The notes under the pieces were generated by a model. The model had not been told where the DNA came from, made no database searches, and saw nothing but the letters and a program-made list of their open reading frames with translations. Shown piece by piece: positions 12,192 through 24,779 of a stretch of 64,000 nucleotides of DNA. The stretch is from Monarcha castaneiventris obscurior. Its lineage: Eukaryota > Chordata > Aves > Passeriformes > Monarchidae. The stretch lies in contig JAMPIT010000539.1 of NCBI GenBank assembly GCA_026261815.1, positions 5,162,501-5,226,500 on the forward strand. The letters are read 5' to 3'. Each line of letters begins with the position of its first letter. Position 1 is the stretch's first letter. The position numbers and the translations under genes were made by a program.

Positions 12192-12229
12192 GGGAAAAGG
12201 GGGCAGGAGGCAGGGGGCAGGGACAGGGG
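12192..12229 (+). other. G-run cluster with quadruplex potential in U3
   Basis: G runs of 3, 5, 5, 3 and 4 occur within 38 bases on the plus strand, the template side of the LTR. The sense strand is correspondingly C-rich, with CCCTGCC-type boxes that could bind Sp/KLF factors. It lies upstream of the minisatellite in LTR orientation. Confidence 0.6.
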
Positions 12230-12414
12230 CTCCTGTCCCCAGCCCCGCAGGCTGGGCAACAGGGGCCACCCCTCCCTCTCCCCCATTCCTGCACCGAGCC
12301 AGAATGGAAAACTGCCCAAAAACCCCGCCTTCACATAGAGTTTAAATATGTATAATTTAGAGAAGCGTGATTGGTCTAAAATGCTGTCTGTCAATTTATG
12401 ATCAACCCACCACA

Positions 12415-12419
12415 TGAAC
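12415..12419. repeat. Right target-site duplication of the solo LTR
   Basis: TGAAC directly follows the CA terminus of the LTR and is identical to 10840-10844. Confidence 0.85.
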
Positions 12420-15400
12420 TCATGTATTTTGAAGTTCTGATGAGGCAGTTGCTGAGGATCTTTATATTATTGGCAATATAACTTAATGCACAGAAGAAGA
12501 CATCTGCTTGCAGAGCTAAAATTGTACCTGTCAGACTTTAAGTCAGGAAGCAAAAACATTAATGCTGGGAGACAACTGCAGAATATTGCCTGACCAATCT
12601 CAGGCTCACTGCGTGTCTTTAGCAGGATAAGAAACTTTTCACTTTTTGTTGTGTTATTCCTAAAAGTGTTTGTTCTACTAAAAATTTGGCTTCCTAAGAC
12701 AGATTCTCCGGTACTTTTAATAGTGTCGTATTATCTGGCACCACCTGGGTATTGGTTCTTTCTAGTGCCTTTTAGAGCTTGTGTTTCTAGAAGTTCAAAC
12801 CTGTGGAGCTGGATCAGTAAGAACAAGTGTGAAATGCGAAAAGTGTGAACTTCAGTGTCATAAAAGACATATAGAAAATAATAAAGATCTGCTGCAAATT
12901 ATTCTGTTTCCACAGTGAATAAGAGCAGAAGCTCCTTCTAGTTTCCACAAACCTTGGTTTCCCAGCTTTTCTTTTTTTTCTGACTTCCTTCTTTCTGAAT
13001 ACAGAGAAATCTGGGTTCTCACTATAGAGACAAAAAAAAAAAAAAGTTTGCTAGGTTAAATTTAGTGCCACATGCAGCTTTTTATTCTTTTTCAAGCAAT
13101 GTGCAGAAACAAGTGTATTGAAAGTGAGTAGAGGTAGTTGTGCAAAGAGACTGGCCCAATGTGTTACTCTTTGCTTGCTGTAATATTTTTTTTGCTTCAC
13201 AAGAAGATTTTGAACAACACAGGTTATTTTTTCTAATGGAAAAAGGGAGAAAGACATAAAAAGAGCTACTGAGAAAGACCGGAATTTACAAGAATGTTTT
13301 AGAGATTCAGCTAACATTACTACAATAACAGTGTAAAGCAACTGTATATAATTTCTGCTTCCTGTGCTATGCTTCCATCATGATGCACAGAAATTGAATT
13401 GGAACACAAGCACTCAAGGAACAGCATGTCTGGACTGTGAACAATTGCCTATCTAGGCAAATCTGACTGCAAAGGAAGATGAATGATGCCCGGTAAAATG
13501 GGAAACTCAGTAATTCACAGAATAACCCAGTCAGAATAACTAAAAAGCTGAAAACCCTAAGGCACAGCAAAAACCCAAAAGATGAACAACAAAGAAGTTT
13601 AGAGTAGGAAACATGAAAAGAATGGCTTTAATTTTGATTATTCATCAGCAAGCTTCAGTACCAGGTATGATTTATTAATGCATACTGCACTAGGTGGAGA
13701 ATAAGGCCAATAGGGAAGAAAATACCACATGAGGTTAAGTCTTAATCATGTTTTCAAGATAATCTGAATCCAGCAGGTCCTCCAGGTGGAGCATACAGTG
13801 CAACTAGCTCAAAAGATGAAATCTGTTTGAGTGCCAAGCAAAAGACACTCTTAACTGTTGTTGAGCATATAATATTTCATTATAATATTTCATTATATGG
13901 CCATTACTTCAAAGACCTCTGGGGATTGTGGTGGTGTGCGTGTGCTGTCTTCTCTGGTCCCAATAAATGGAATTACTTTTATCTTCTACTGATTACCTAA
14001 CTAGAATTTTACAGTGGCTGTGCTGCAATGATGAAATATCCATCAGTCATTTACACAGAATCATAGAACCACAGCACCTTTTTTCTCTGTCTGCAAATTG
14101 CAAGGAAGAGCTATAAAGAAAATAATCACAGCTCAATTTTTGGAAGTTGTGTTTAGGTGCTATCCTATAGATGGCAATATAGTGTAAAACAATTAAAAAT
14201 CTTACTGCAAGAGATTCAGTGGCTGTTAAAAAGAAGAAATATATTTTCCCTTTTCACATGATCTCCTTGTTTATTCCATTTGAGCATAGTTGATTATTTG
14301 AAATAGGGTTGCCTCTATGCACTAAAATGAGAGATTTGTGAAATACCACAATTTTTTAAGAAATCATTTATTAAATATATATTTTTTAGTAATCCCCTAA
14401 AACAGGAAAAAAACTTTTCTTCCATTAGCCCCATGTGCCCTCTAAAAATACATAGTCAGGACAAAAATCACACCAAAGATGGACATATCTGATAACTAGT
14501 TCAGTCTGATAAAACTGGAGGCCCCGATGTCTTCTAGAGTAGGTTCCTGATATAAACCAGCATGGAAGTGACAATTGTTGGGTGTAAAGACAAGTAATTT
14601 CTTAACACTCTAAAAGTTGAATTTTGGTGTTTAGGAGGTAGGACAGGGGCCCTGGGAATCCATATGATCCATGAAAGAAGCTTTGTATACAATGCTAGAA
14701 GTCTGAATGCCTGAAGAATTTAAAATGGAATATTTTTGAGGGATTTCTTGCTACCTGTTGATTGAAGAAAGCAGGAAAATTGGATAAAAGCTTTCTGTAA
14801 TACAAAGAAAACTGCTTAAACTTGAATTTTTGAGGCTTTTGATTCTGAATTCTTACCTTTCAGCATCTGCACTTTCAGGCACAACGTGTCTGGAACAAAT
14901 GTTCACGTAGTATGGTCCTTGTACTACCTCTGTTTCCTTCCCTAATTACTTTAAATTAAATACTTCTTGTCTGTCCTTTGCATGTTACCTTAAAGTGTTT
15001 GCTGAACTAGTAGCCATTCAGGTTTCATTCTTAATACACCTTAGATAGAATTTATGTACCTTTCTATAACATGCACCATGAAAAACACTAAAGTGTTTGT
15101 CTTGGTAATTGTTAATCCCAGTTTAAAAGAACAAAACCAAACCAACACAACAAAAACCTCACCAAAACCAAAAACCAATGGCCAAAATCAAGCAAAATAT
15201 TTTGTCTTCTACTTAAATGACTTTTTTAGAAGGCATTTCACATCTCAGGATGGAAAATGCCATTTAAGAAGTAGTGAAGCCATATTTCTAAATGTTTCTC
15301 TAATTTTATATGATGTTGTTTGCATATTTGGAAATAATTTTATGAACTATTGAAATAATTCATGATTCACTAATATGCTCAGTGTAACTCATATTCTGTT

Positions 15401-15675
15401 CTGTCACTTTGTTCTTTTACAGACTGGAAAAACCTATTTAAACAGGTGATCTTGAACAGCAAACGTCTGAAGAGTTAAATGTATTCATTTCCTGTTGTCA
15501 AATCACCTGAGGTATAATTGAATTTCAAGTATAAGTTGAGACTTCATTAGGAAAGCTTCCTGAAAAGCTATTTATATAGGCAATGTAAAATTAATGATTT
15601 TTATGACACAGTCATCTTTTCCCCCCATGTTTCTGTTGTATATTTAGATGTTCCTTGGCTGTGAGCTCTGGCAGC
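12420..15675. other. Unique AT-rich noncoding DNA between two LTRs
   Basis: No gene is recognised. A 13-bp tandem duplication (ATAATATTTCATT twice) occurs around 13870-13896. CACAGAATCATAGAA at about 14057 looks like an isolated CR1-tail remnant on the minus strand without a body. 15120-15185 is A/C-rich low complexity. Confidence 0.7.
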
Positions 15676-16213
15676 TGTCGTGGTTTAAGCCCAGGTGAGA
15701 GCTGAGAGCTACGCAGCAGCTCGTGCAACCCCAGGGGGATGTGGAGGAGAACTGGGAAAATAGGTAAAGTCCTTGGGTTGAGATGAGAACAGTAATAGCT
15801 GAAATAAAGCAAACCAATATAATAATATTAATTGTAATGAAAAGGGAGACAATGAAAAGAGAGAGAAAAAAGTAAAGCCTAAGAAAGGCTGATGCACGAT
15901 TGCTCAGCATTCACTGACCAAAGCCCAGCCTATCCCTGAGCAGTTTATCTATAAGACACGGTGTTCCACAGTGTGGAATCTCCCTTCGGCCAGTCCAGGT
16001 CAGCTGTCCTGGCCATGCTCTCTCCTGGTTTCTGGTGCACCTACCCCCTGCCAGAGCAGGGGGACTGAAAAGTCCTTGATTGGGAGCAAGGACTGCTTAG
16101 CAACAACAGAACATCGGTGTGTTTTCAACACTATTCTCATCCTGAATCTAAAACACAGCACTGTACCAACTACTAGGAAGAAAATTAATTCTATCCCAGT
16201 TGAAATCAGGACA
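15676..16213 (-). mobile_element. Solo LTR of bird ERVL type, 538 bp, minus strand
   Basis: The plus strand begins TGTCGTGGTTTAAGCCC and ends with GAAATCAGGACA. Read on the minus strand it matches what I know of the bird ERVL LTR: a start like TGTCCTGGTTTCAGCTGGGA, an inner block corresponding to ACTAGGAAGA...AATTCTATCCC (plus strand), a block corresponding to GGCCAGTCCAGGTCAGCTGTCCTGG, and a 3' end ...TTAAACCACGACA. A decayed TATA-like box lies around 15945-15955. Flanking 5-mers (GCAGC and ACATT) do not match, and the copy differs from the remembered family sequence at many places, so it is older than the LTR at 10845. No internal retroviral sequence flanks it, so it is a solo LTR. Confidence 0.85.
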
Positions 16214-19200
16214 ACATTAAAAATTACCTCATTTTACTGGCACAAGATCCCAGATATTAGTTATCTAACAACTGTTGGTTTGTCATGGTGAACCAGTAGA
16301 AGTGAACTGGCCAGGCTAGCCCCTGGTGTGTTTAAAAGCAATTTTCCTTCAGAAGTTCAGATGTATCTGAACTTAATGTATTCTTTTAGGGAGAAATAAG
16401 ATTTCTGTGTGAAAGGAGGCAATCAAAAAGGATGTGAATCTTTTGCAGAGACTTGAATGAACAGAAGTTAACAATGCAGGCTGGACTTTTTGGGGAAAAA
16501 AGGGTAAAATGGGTGAATTTTCTGCCCTGACTGAGATACTTGAGAGAGGAAAGGGCTATGTTAGGGTTTAGGATTTCCCTTCCCATTGAGCTAGATGAAC
16601 AACAGAAAGACCCCTGATTTCTCCTTCTCTCCCATCCTCATCATGTCTATTTCCTTAAGTGATCTTTTTGTTTTCTGGATATCTATATGTTTGTTTTCTT
16701 TCCCTTTCTCCTTTTCTCATAGGTATCATTCTCTATTAGACAACAAATTCTGAGTAACTCCCTTTCTCATTTCTTATTTTGATTAGCACAGCTGCCTTCT
16801 GTAGGGAAATACTGAGGATATATCTACATCTGGAAATGTTAAAAAAACCCATGCAAACAAATACAAAATTAATTTGTAAAGATGCAATAACACTGCCTTA
16901 CAGTGTTAACCTCGATACTTAAATGAAAAATACTGAGAGAAGGAAGACCTGGTAGGAACTGTTCCATTTAGTTGTATTGACTTTCAGTCAGGAACTGTTT
17001 CCCCATATAGTTGCATTAAAATACGTTGGGTATTTCACTTAAAGGTAAGCCAGTTATGCAGATGTTAATCATGATACCAAGAGGCAGCATATGGTTGCAC
17101 GCTGAGATGAAAATACCAAAATGCACAAAATACATGTTAAAATCTTCTGAAAACAACTGTTTTCTCTCTGAGTACAGGAGTGCTGGAGGGTTTTTTATTA
17201 CAGAGAATATTAATGACAGTTAGAATCAGGACTAAATGTGTTCTTTGATATTTTAAGCAGCAACCATTCTAGGAATAGACACAAAAGGTCCAGTTTTAAT
17301 GTTAAACTTTATCCATCTTATTTGATCATCCTTGCATTTTATTTTTCCCCCGATACTTTTCGAATAACTCTTCCTTTATCCTCTGATCCCCTTTATGCTT
17401 TCATTCTGGCCTCAAACTTTTTATCAATTTGTTACACTTCTATGTCTATGAGTTCTGTTTTACTTCTTGTTCAAAGGACCCTCATTTTGATCTAGAAGGG
17501 AGGGAGGAGAATAAAGGGAGGCTTCCTTTCAGTTTTAAAAACTTACTGATGGGAGATCTGAGAGCTTCAAACAAGCCTCTTTTACCATTCTTTGCAGTTG
17601 GTTTTCTTCTGTTCTCACACAGCAATGATCTTTCTTTCCCTCTTTTTTCCCTCTGTGTATATCTGCCAAACGGATGAAGAATCCCTTACCCCTTATCTGT
17701 TGTTCCTCCATTTTCCAAAACGTTCCTCATTTATTGTTCCAAGGGTGTGACGTGGTTAGACTGCAACAACCAAGAGCAAGCACTTTGTCTATAACAGCCC
17801 TTTGCTTTTGGTCACACAAATTTCCCAAGGACTGGAGGGAGAAATAAAAATCATCTCTATGCCCTTTTACTGTGAAATCCCATTTTTTCTTCCTCTGTCC
17901 CAATGAGGTTTTTGGTACTTCTCTTTCTGAAGAAACTCTTCACATTCCACAGAGAATCTTGCATCCTGGGGGCGAGAGTCTCACACAATACCTGGAAAAT
18001 TAACAGAAAGACATGAAATAATGGCAGTGTTGCATTACTTTTTTTTTTTTTCATTTTTTCCCCCTCCTACTCCAGTCATGTTTGGATTTTGTTCAAGGTA
18101 AAGTGGAAGAAAGTTTGAGAGTATGTGTGTATATAAATATATATCTGTGGATATAAGTTTTTATGTGCACCAAAAGATCTGTCAAATAAATTTAATGGGT
18201 AGAGCAGCAATCAGTAAGCTTAAAAAATTTAAATGTAACCAACTTACAGTTTCCTAATTTCAGGAGTTCAGATGTCACAGGTGATAAAATTTTCAATATT
18301 TTAACTCTCAAATTGACAACAAACCACCTGTGAGTTAATGAGTGAGCCAGCAATGTTTGGGGTTAGTGCAGTATATCTTTAAGACACAAATATTGAGGAG
18401 AAAAAAACACCACCTTTTTTGCCCCTGCACTTGCTGTTTCTTTTCCTTTTAGAAGTCATTACAGCTAATTACCAACAAGGATTAGCTTTTTCAGTAGGTT
18501 ATTCTTACAATGTGTCATTCTGAGCTAAACTCTCAACAAATGCAATCAGCTAGAAGAGAAAACAGAGATTAATCAGCTAATAGTGAAAGAAACTTGATTA
18601 CACAAAAGTGGCAAAGCATAAAACCCTTTGCATTTGCAACCCATAAAATATTAATTAAAAATAATTAAGATTAGAGAGTAGTGCCTGCAAGGATCTTTGT
18701 TTCCTACTCCACATTTATTTTAGAAGTCTTTTGATTTGCTTTACTTCAAGAGACACTTGAACTGTGTCAATCCCACACTGAACCAGTCTGAGACAATCTG
18801 AGTTCTGTTGTTCTTAGCTCCTGTGAGCAATGCCTTGGAAGATACGATCTGGGACGTGGTTGCTTTCTCTCATTTTTGATTGTGCAGGGATTTTAGTGTT
18901 AATACTTTGAGGAGATGAGAACAGCACCTGGTGAGAAAAGAGATTTCCTGTGGATGAGGACAGTGAGACAATTAAATCCAATTATCTTCAAAGAAACCCT
19001 TCAAAAGCCCCCACAAAGAAACCAAAACCAACCAAAAAAAGGGCCATCTATCATCCCCACAAAATCCCCTCCAAAACCCTCTTCACTGTGATATTGCTGT
19101 TCTCCCCACATCATGGAAGAAACAAAAGGCAGATTTCCTGCAGAACAGAAAGAGAACCCGACGTTATGCTCTGGGGGGAAGAAATACTTATTAAAAATGA

Positions 19201-20995
19201 TACCTGAGAAGCAGAAGGCAGAGAGAAGAGAAAGCATTGGGTAAAGGAGGGAAGAGAATCAAGGCAGTTGAACAGAGAGAGGTCTTTGCAAAAGTTTCTA
19301 ATTTGCGGTCTGATTTGTGTGGTCTGTGATAGTGTTTGAGCACCTGGGAGTGAGAGCAAGCCCCACCTCAGGCAGGTGCCATCAGCCCAGGAGCTCTGGG
19401 CAGTTGGGGAAGACAAATCAGTGCAGAATATACCCACAGCAAGGTCAAAGTGGTAAAAAGGAGATTTGGAATTTTTCCTTGCATGGATGTTTTCTGAATT
19501 AGTGTCTTTTTTCTCAGGAAGATCTCTCCTCAGGAGTTTTAGGGATCACTATGAACAGATTAACACAGATTTCACCTATGTTCACAGCAACAGAAAATAA
19601 AATGCTGAACTCAAGAAACAAACATTCTTTTACTCATTATCCTCTAATACCTTATTATAAATGCAAATTTTCTTTCCTGGTAATTATATAACTTAGATTT
19701 TGTTATTTCAGAAGGAGACAACAAACTGTACAATATCCTACAAGTTCTGGAAGAACAAAAACTTGTTTTTGTTTTCCAATTCCAAAAAATTCCAAAGGGC
19801 AGTAAATATGTTACAGGTCTAAGACAGGGAAAGGAAGAGATGAGAAGGATATTGTGTGTTGTGTGATAGTTGTGCAGGAGCAATAGCACAGAAGCTCCTG
19901 GTAGATGAAATAAATTGATGGAGATGTTTTCTTCAGGTGTTTTCTGTCAATTGCTTCTTCTAATCCACTTTATGCAAAAGTCTCTTGAAGGTGAATGTTT
20001 TATGTTTATAAATTATGCTCAGTTCTCTATAATAAAAAAAAAGACAAAAACTTATCCAGCTCCCCATTCTTCCATATTCATTACCAAGACAACCCTAAAA
20101 TATGGAATGTTTCCATTCAACTCCATTGGCATTTATTGAGACCCTCCCCATTAATTTTTATCACTTAATTATTGTTGATGTTGAAGAGGGAAAAATGATT
20201 AATTACAAAGTTATTGATATGTCATTTAATATTTTTCATTTATAGAGACAAAAATTGCACTGTTTCAGTGTTAAGATCTTTATTTGTAGAAACATTGATG
20301 TGTTGATGAACTTTGCAGTGAATTTGTTTTCATATCCCAGCTAGCCATTATACTTGAAGGTTCATTAAGAGCTGGTACTTTGTTAAATAGCAGCAGGTTT
20401 TCACAGACAGAAAATTAACTCTTAGGGGAGCAGAGCTCTGCTGCATATTTAAGTAACACTTAGATGAGTGCAATTCATTACAGAACAACGGCAAGAACAA
20501 CAAGACACCAAATGTTTAATTTTCCTGGAAAGCAAACACAGGGATAATTGGAACTTGATATATTGTTGGTGTAAGTAGAGGAGCTCATACTTAAAGACAT
20601 AAAACTTTTCCTTTTCATACTCAAAACCAGCTTTTAAAAAAAAAATTACTTATTTTACTTGCATTATAGTTTTATATTTCACTGATACAACATGATATCC
20701 TGCAGATGCACTGAACTAGAAACACAACAGAGCTGGTAGAATTGAGCTTCTCCCCCACTTTTTCATGCCTTTTTTTTTTTTTTATATTTTTTTTTTTTTG
20801 TGTGTGTGTGTGTGTTTTAATGATGAAATAATCTCTGTGGAATCTGCATTTTTTTAATAAGTAAATTTTTAAATTTATATTACCATGCCCTGAATTTTGG
20901 TGTCCCTCTCTCTTCTAACATTATTGTCAATGTGTAATGGAAACTTTTAGTAGCCCCAAACACTTTCAGTCCAGCTACCCAAGCAGGCACAAGGT
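16214..20995. other. Unique AT-rich noncoding DNA
   Basis: No gene is recognised. The segment holds an A/C-rich tract at 19010-19037 and a T/TG tract at 20770-20818. The stretch 18440-18690 contains three TAATTA homeodomain cores (18466, 18652, 18662) and no repeat signature, so it may be a conserved regulatory block, discussed under findings. Confidence 0.7.
20770..20818. repeat. Poly-T plus (TG)n microsatellite
   Basis: Two T runs separated by ATAT are followed by about seven TG dinucleotides. Likely length-variable. Confidence 0.9.
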
Positions 20996-21068
20996 GAGAT
21001 TCTTGGGGGTGTTCAGGGCTGATGGTCCTTGTGGGTCCCTTCCAGCTCAGGATATTCTGTGAGTCTAC
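20996..21068 (+). mobile_element. CR1 retrotransposon 3' end fragment
   Basis: The sequence GATGGTCCTTGTGGGTCCC followed by TTCCAGCTCAGGATATTCTG matches the highly conserved end of the CR1 3' untranslated region in birds, including the final ATTCTGTGA-type tail unit. Only about 70 bp are recognisable, so the copy is heavily 5'-truncated, as most CR1 copies are. The upstream GATTCTTGGGGG block also fits. No coding sequence remains. Confidence 0.8.
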
Positions 21069-24000
21069 CTTATGAAAAAAATCATTGCAGGGATTAGGAG
21101 GTTTGGTTTTGATTCTCCTTGTATCTCTTTTCTTGAATATTGATACTTTTTCTTATTTCTGTATTCATTAGGCAGTTTATTATCTTATTTTTAACAGTAT
21201 TTTATTGCTTAAGAGGTGACTTTTATACTGGAGATGAACAGTCTGATTCTGCTATCACCTGCATAGGATCAGTGTAAATTATCTTGGAATTAGGCTGTAG
21301 GGAAAGATCACTTAAACTTGTGGATTTAACCACTTGCACTGTAGCTAATTATTGTGCCCCCCTAAAAAGGTTTAGGAGCAAATGACTGGCTGTCCCAGAT
21401 GAGAAGCTATCATGATATCTTGGTATCACACACTGCTCCACTTTATTACAGGAACCTGTTCTATTCAGATGAACAGGACGTTGATATTTATAAGAAAATT
21501 TAAGAGAAAATCCACGTGTCCGATCTGAAAAATGATTCTTTTAACTTATAATTTTTTAACGTAAATCACTGAGCAAAGTGAAAGTTTTTTCACCGCTTTT
21601 CTGTCTTTTCTCCTGCACACAGGGGGTGACTCTGTTATGAATCAGAGGTCCCTTTCTGGCTGCAGTGACTCAGCCAGTGATGCTCAGCATGTCAGTAGGA
21701 GCACATTAACCCATCCTGTTACCTCCATGACTGCTGGAGTGCCTGCCCAGACAGGCTTGTGGTCAGGGAAATGAAACCTCACAGGTTTTTTTGATGTTGG
21801 AAAGGATTAGGGATTTGTTCCTGGAGGCTTTACTTTCTGAAGTCTGGTTGTTTAGCTCAGGAACTAGTTAGAAATGAGATAAAATGGGCTTTGAAGAGAG
21901 TTACAGTCATTATAACCTCACCTAAAAAAACACTTCAGGTTAGCAGAAGTGAGTGGGTGAAAGTGCTTTCAGTGACTAACCAGGTAGCAAGAAAAAAGCC
22001 CTTTGTTTTCCCATTTTGGAGGGTGCTGTAGAGGGCACTGGTTGAGATTTGACTGTATGACTTATGCTATGAAGACAAAAAAGATAAAATGTACATCTGT
22101 AGGCTGTGCTAACTTTACCATTTTGTGTACAGATTTTCCTCTTCATGGAGACTGGTCATTTGCTCAAAGAGCACTGAGCAGCAGCGAAGCAGCTCAGATT
22201 ATAGCTCTGTTCAAGTCCTCCTAATGGGATGCAGAGGTGGAAAGGGCCAAGCCACCAGAGGAAGGAAAAGCAGGAATGCAGAAACAAGCCCTAATAGACT
22301 CTCCATGGATGTTCAAAACCTAAATCTGTTTAAACTCTCATTATCTTGGCCTGCTGAAGTCTTTTGGAGCCCTGGCCTGGGATGAATACAATGCCCATAT
22401 AGCTGGGTAAGCTCACTGATGGTTGATCTATTCTTGGGTTACCCACAGGCCCCTTTCAGCTGATTTTTTTCTAAATCTCTGCTGCTGTCACTCATGCATG
22501 CCCTCAGAAAACTGGATTTTTTAACTTTACCAATATTGATTCTCCCTGCACAAGTTGTCAAAGGGATGAATGAAGATGTGAAAAATCTACAAAATCTCTA
22601 TAGAAATTCTAACTGTTTATTATTAACAAATACCTTAAAACAAACTTACTTCAAGTGCTAAAAAAGACAACATTTTATTGATTGCAAAATAAAAAAAACA
22701 CCTTTGGCAATGCTAAACAGGAAGTTTTCACTAATGGTTAAGAAACTAATTTGCTGTAGTGCAATGCAATCCCAAATCCCTATCCTCCTCTGGTGATTGA
22801 TCATTCTTCATCCCATGGCTGGCTGAACAATTACTGGTCTTTTTAATTCGGTCAGCAGGATGCTTCCTTGCTGTATCTGGGGCTGTAAGAGTTTGAAGCA
22901 GAACACATTACCATGCCTCTGTAAATCAAAATATATGTTACCTAGCTCCCTGAACACAAGAGACTCAGGTTTTATAAGTGCCATTACAGAAAAAGATAAT
23001 CCACGACAACAAATATAGGGAGTGCACAAGCAATTTACCTGTCACCATTCACCCTCCAATGCACTCCAGTGTTTTGGCAGAACATTTTAATGGAAAGAGA
23101 TTTTAAAGTTGCACCAAATCTGTAGCATTTCCACTTTCTCAAATATTTGATATTTAATTTGCTTTTATCTCTCTCTCTGTCTTTCTGTTCATCTTTGGCA
23201 GTGAAAAGTAAAGAATGGCCAAGGCAGTGACCTGCTGAGCCTTACAAAGAATGATGTTAGATGCAGGAATATGATGCTTGTTTTACCCTTACTTTGTGGT
23301 GCATGGGATTTTGCTTTAATATTTCATACTCTGTGCCCTCATCATGCCCTCTTCAGCAGCACTAGAGGAATCTCTTCAGTTGTGCAAATTCCAATTTTTT
23401 TTTTTTAAGTTTCTTACTTGCTACAAACAGCTTAAGCTTGTGGATTTAGAGAGTCCCTATTTCAATGAGTGACTGAGATCACTCTGAACACTTGTTCTAG
23501 GTTTTGATCAGCTTCCAGATGAGCTGTCTTTGGCTTGGAGGTGTGGCTGTCTTGCTCACTGGGTCGTGCCTACTTTTCCCTTCTGCCCTGACAGTCTGTC
23601 AGTTCTGTGTTGATATCTGAACTTCTCTGTTTAGACCCTCTTTGGTTTCCTTTTTTAGAACTTAATTCAGCTTCTCTTTTCCCTGTTCTATCTCACTTTA
23701 AGCCAACTTTATTTTGTTTACTGCGAGGCATAACAACTTGATATGACAGAATATATACAGTGCCATTTTTTCTGTATCTTACCCAGCTTGGGTTATGCTA
23801 ATAACAATACTGAGCACATTTATACAATTTGAAATAATTGCACAGAGATTAACTAATTATTCAGCACAGGGGGTAAATGAAGGAGGAATTATCATTTGTT
23901 TTTTAAATAGAATGAAAACTGAAGTGACTCTCTCAAGTTCTGCAATGAGTTGGGGTAAAAGTAGCTAGAAGTCCTGCAACTTTTTTTTTATTTTTTCAGG

Positions 24001-24715
24001 AATAAGCTTATGCTTTTTGAGACTCAGTGTATTTTAGTAGCTTACTCTATCAAGGCAGTCTTGATAAATGCATTTCTCATTACAATATCAGTGTTGTTTT
24101 AGCTGAGCACCTATGAAGCATGAATGTTTTCTGTAATTAAACCTGTGACCACCTAATGCAAAAATTACTGGATAGACCAGATTCACTTTGATATGAAGGA
24201 AGTTTAGGCTATGTCATTACAGGCTGATTGTATAAATAACAACATATAAATTGATTGATTCTAGTTTTTGATTTTGTTTTGTTGAAAACTATCAGCTTTA
24301 TCATTCAGTATGGCACAGCCACTACTTTGAAAAAAAAAAAAGTTCAGAAAAATCTGACTGCATTTCATTCTAGGGCATTGCAGAAAGAAACCATGAAGGA
24401 AAAGAAAGTTATTATAAAGGGTTCTAAAATAAAGCAAACTGCTTTCCCACTCCATTTCCTGTCCTACTATTTCAGGACAGTAAAACATTTAATAAACTTT
24501 AAACAAAATTGATTAATTTAACATGAACATGTAAGAAAAAGTACAAACTTTTATGCAGACTTCTGCCTGAAGGCATAAAGCAGTACCTGGTGGTCCCCAG
24601 AGCAGCCCTGCATTCATCAAAGGTTGTGGAAAATTATTCTACACTACTATTTTGCTGCAAAATAATGTTTTGGGCATCTTCCTAACTACAGTAGTTTGTG
24701 AAATTACTGCAATTG
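21069..24715. other. Unique AT-rich noncoding DNA
   Basis: I see no gene, RNA or recognisable element. Only short T-rich tracts stand out (for example about 23397-23406 and 23981-23995). Confidence 0.65.
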
Positions 24716-24733
24716 TTTTTTTTTTTTTTTTTT
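24716..24733. repeat. Poly-T tract (18 T)
   Basis: Uninterrupted T run about 45 bp left of the decayed CR1-clade copy. CR1 elements normally lack poly(A) tails, so the proximity is probably chance. Confidence 0.85.
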
Positions 24734-24779
24734 AATTCACTCTGGATTCTCTCCAGTTAATCCATTTTATGTAGTCATG

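Larger units (their letters stand above)
10845..12414 (-). mobile_element. Solo LTR of an endogenous retrovirus, 1570 bp, minus strand
   Basis: The element starts TGTAGCGGGTT and ends AACCCACCACA on the plus strand. The ends are imperfect inverted repeats (TGTAGCGGGTT against TGTGGTGGGTT) with canonical TG...CA termini, and the element sits between perfect 5-bp repeats TGAAC. Sense is inferred to be the minus strand, which has a TATA box at 11346-11356 followed, in transcription order, by AATAAA at 10995-11000, about 150 bp from the 3' terminus. The presumed U3 is long and holds a GC-rich segment (about 11960-12310) and the nine-unit minisatellite at 11555-11955. No primer-binding site, polypurine tract or gag/pol/env sequence lies next to either end, so this is a recombined solo LTR. 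Intact ends and duplication suggest it is fairly young. The general layout looks like known songbird LTRs, but I cannot name the family. Confidence 0.9.

Noticed and set aside
12005..12355. Cluster of proline- and glycine-rich frames right of the minisatellite
   Set aside because: They lie wholly inside the solo LTR and reflect its GC-rich U3.
13870..13900. Two tandem copies of a 13-bp AT-rich unit
   Set aside because: A two-copy AT-rich duplication is common slippage and carries little information.
14050..14080. CACAGAATCATAGAACCACAG, a possible CR1 tail on the minus strand
   Set aside because: Only about 20 bp match and no CR1 body follows, so it is too short to call as an element.
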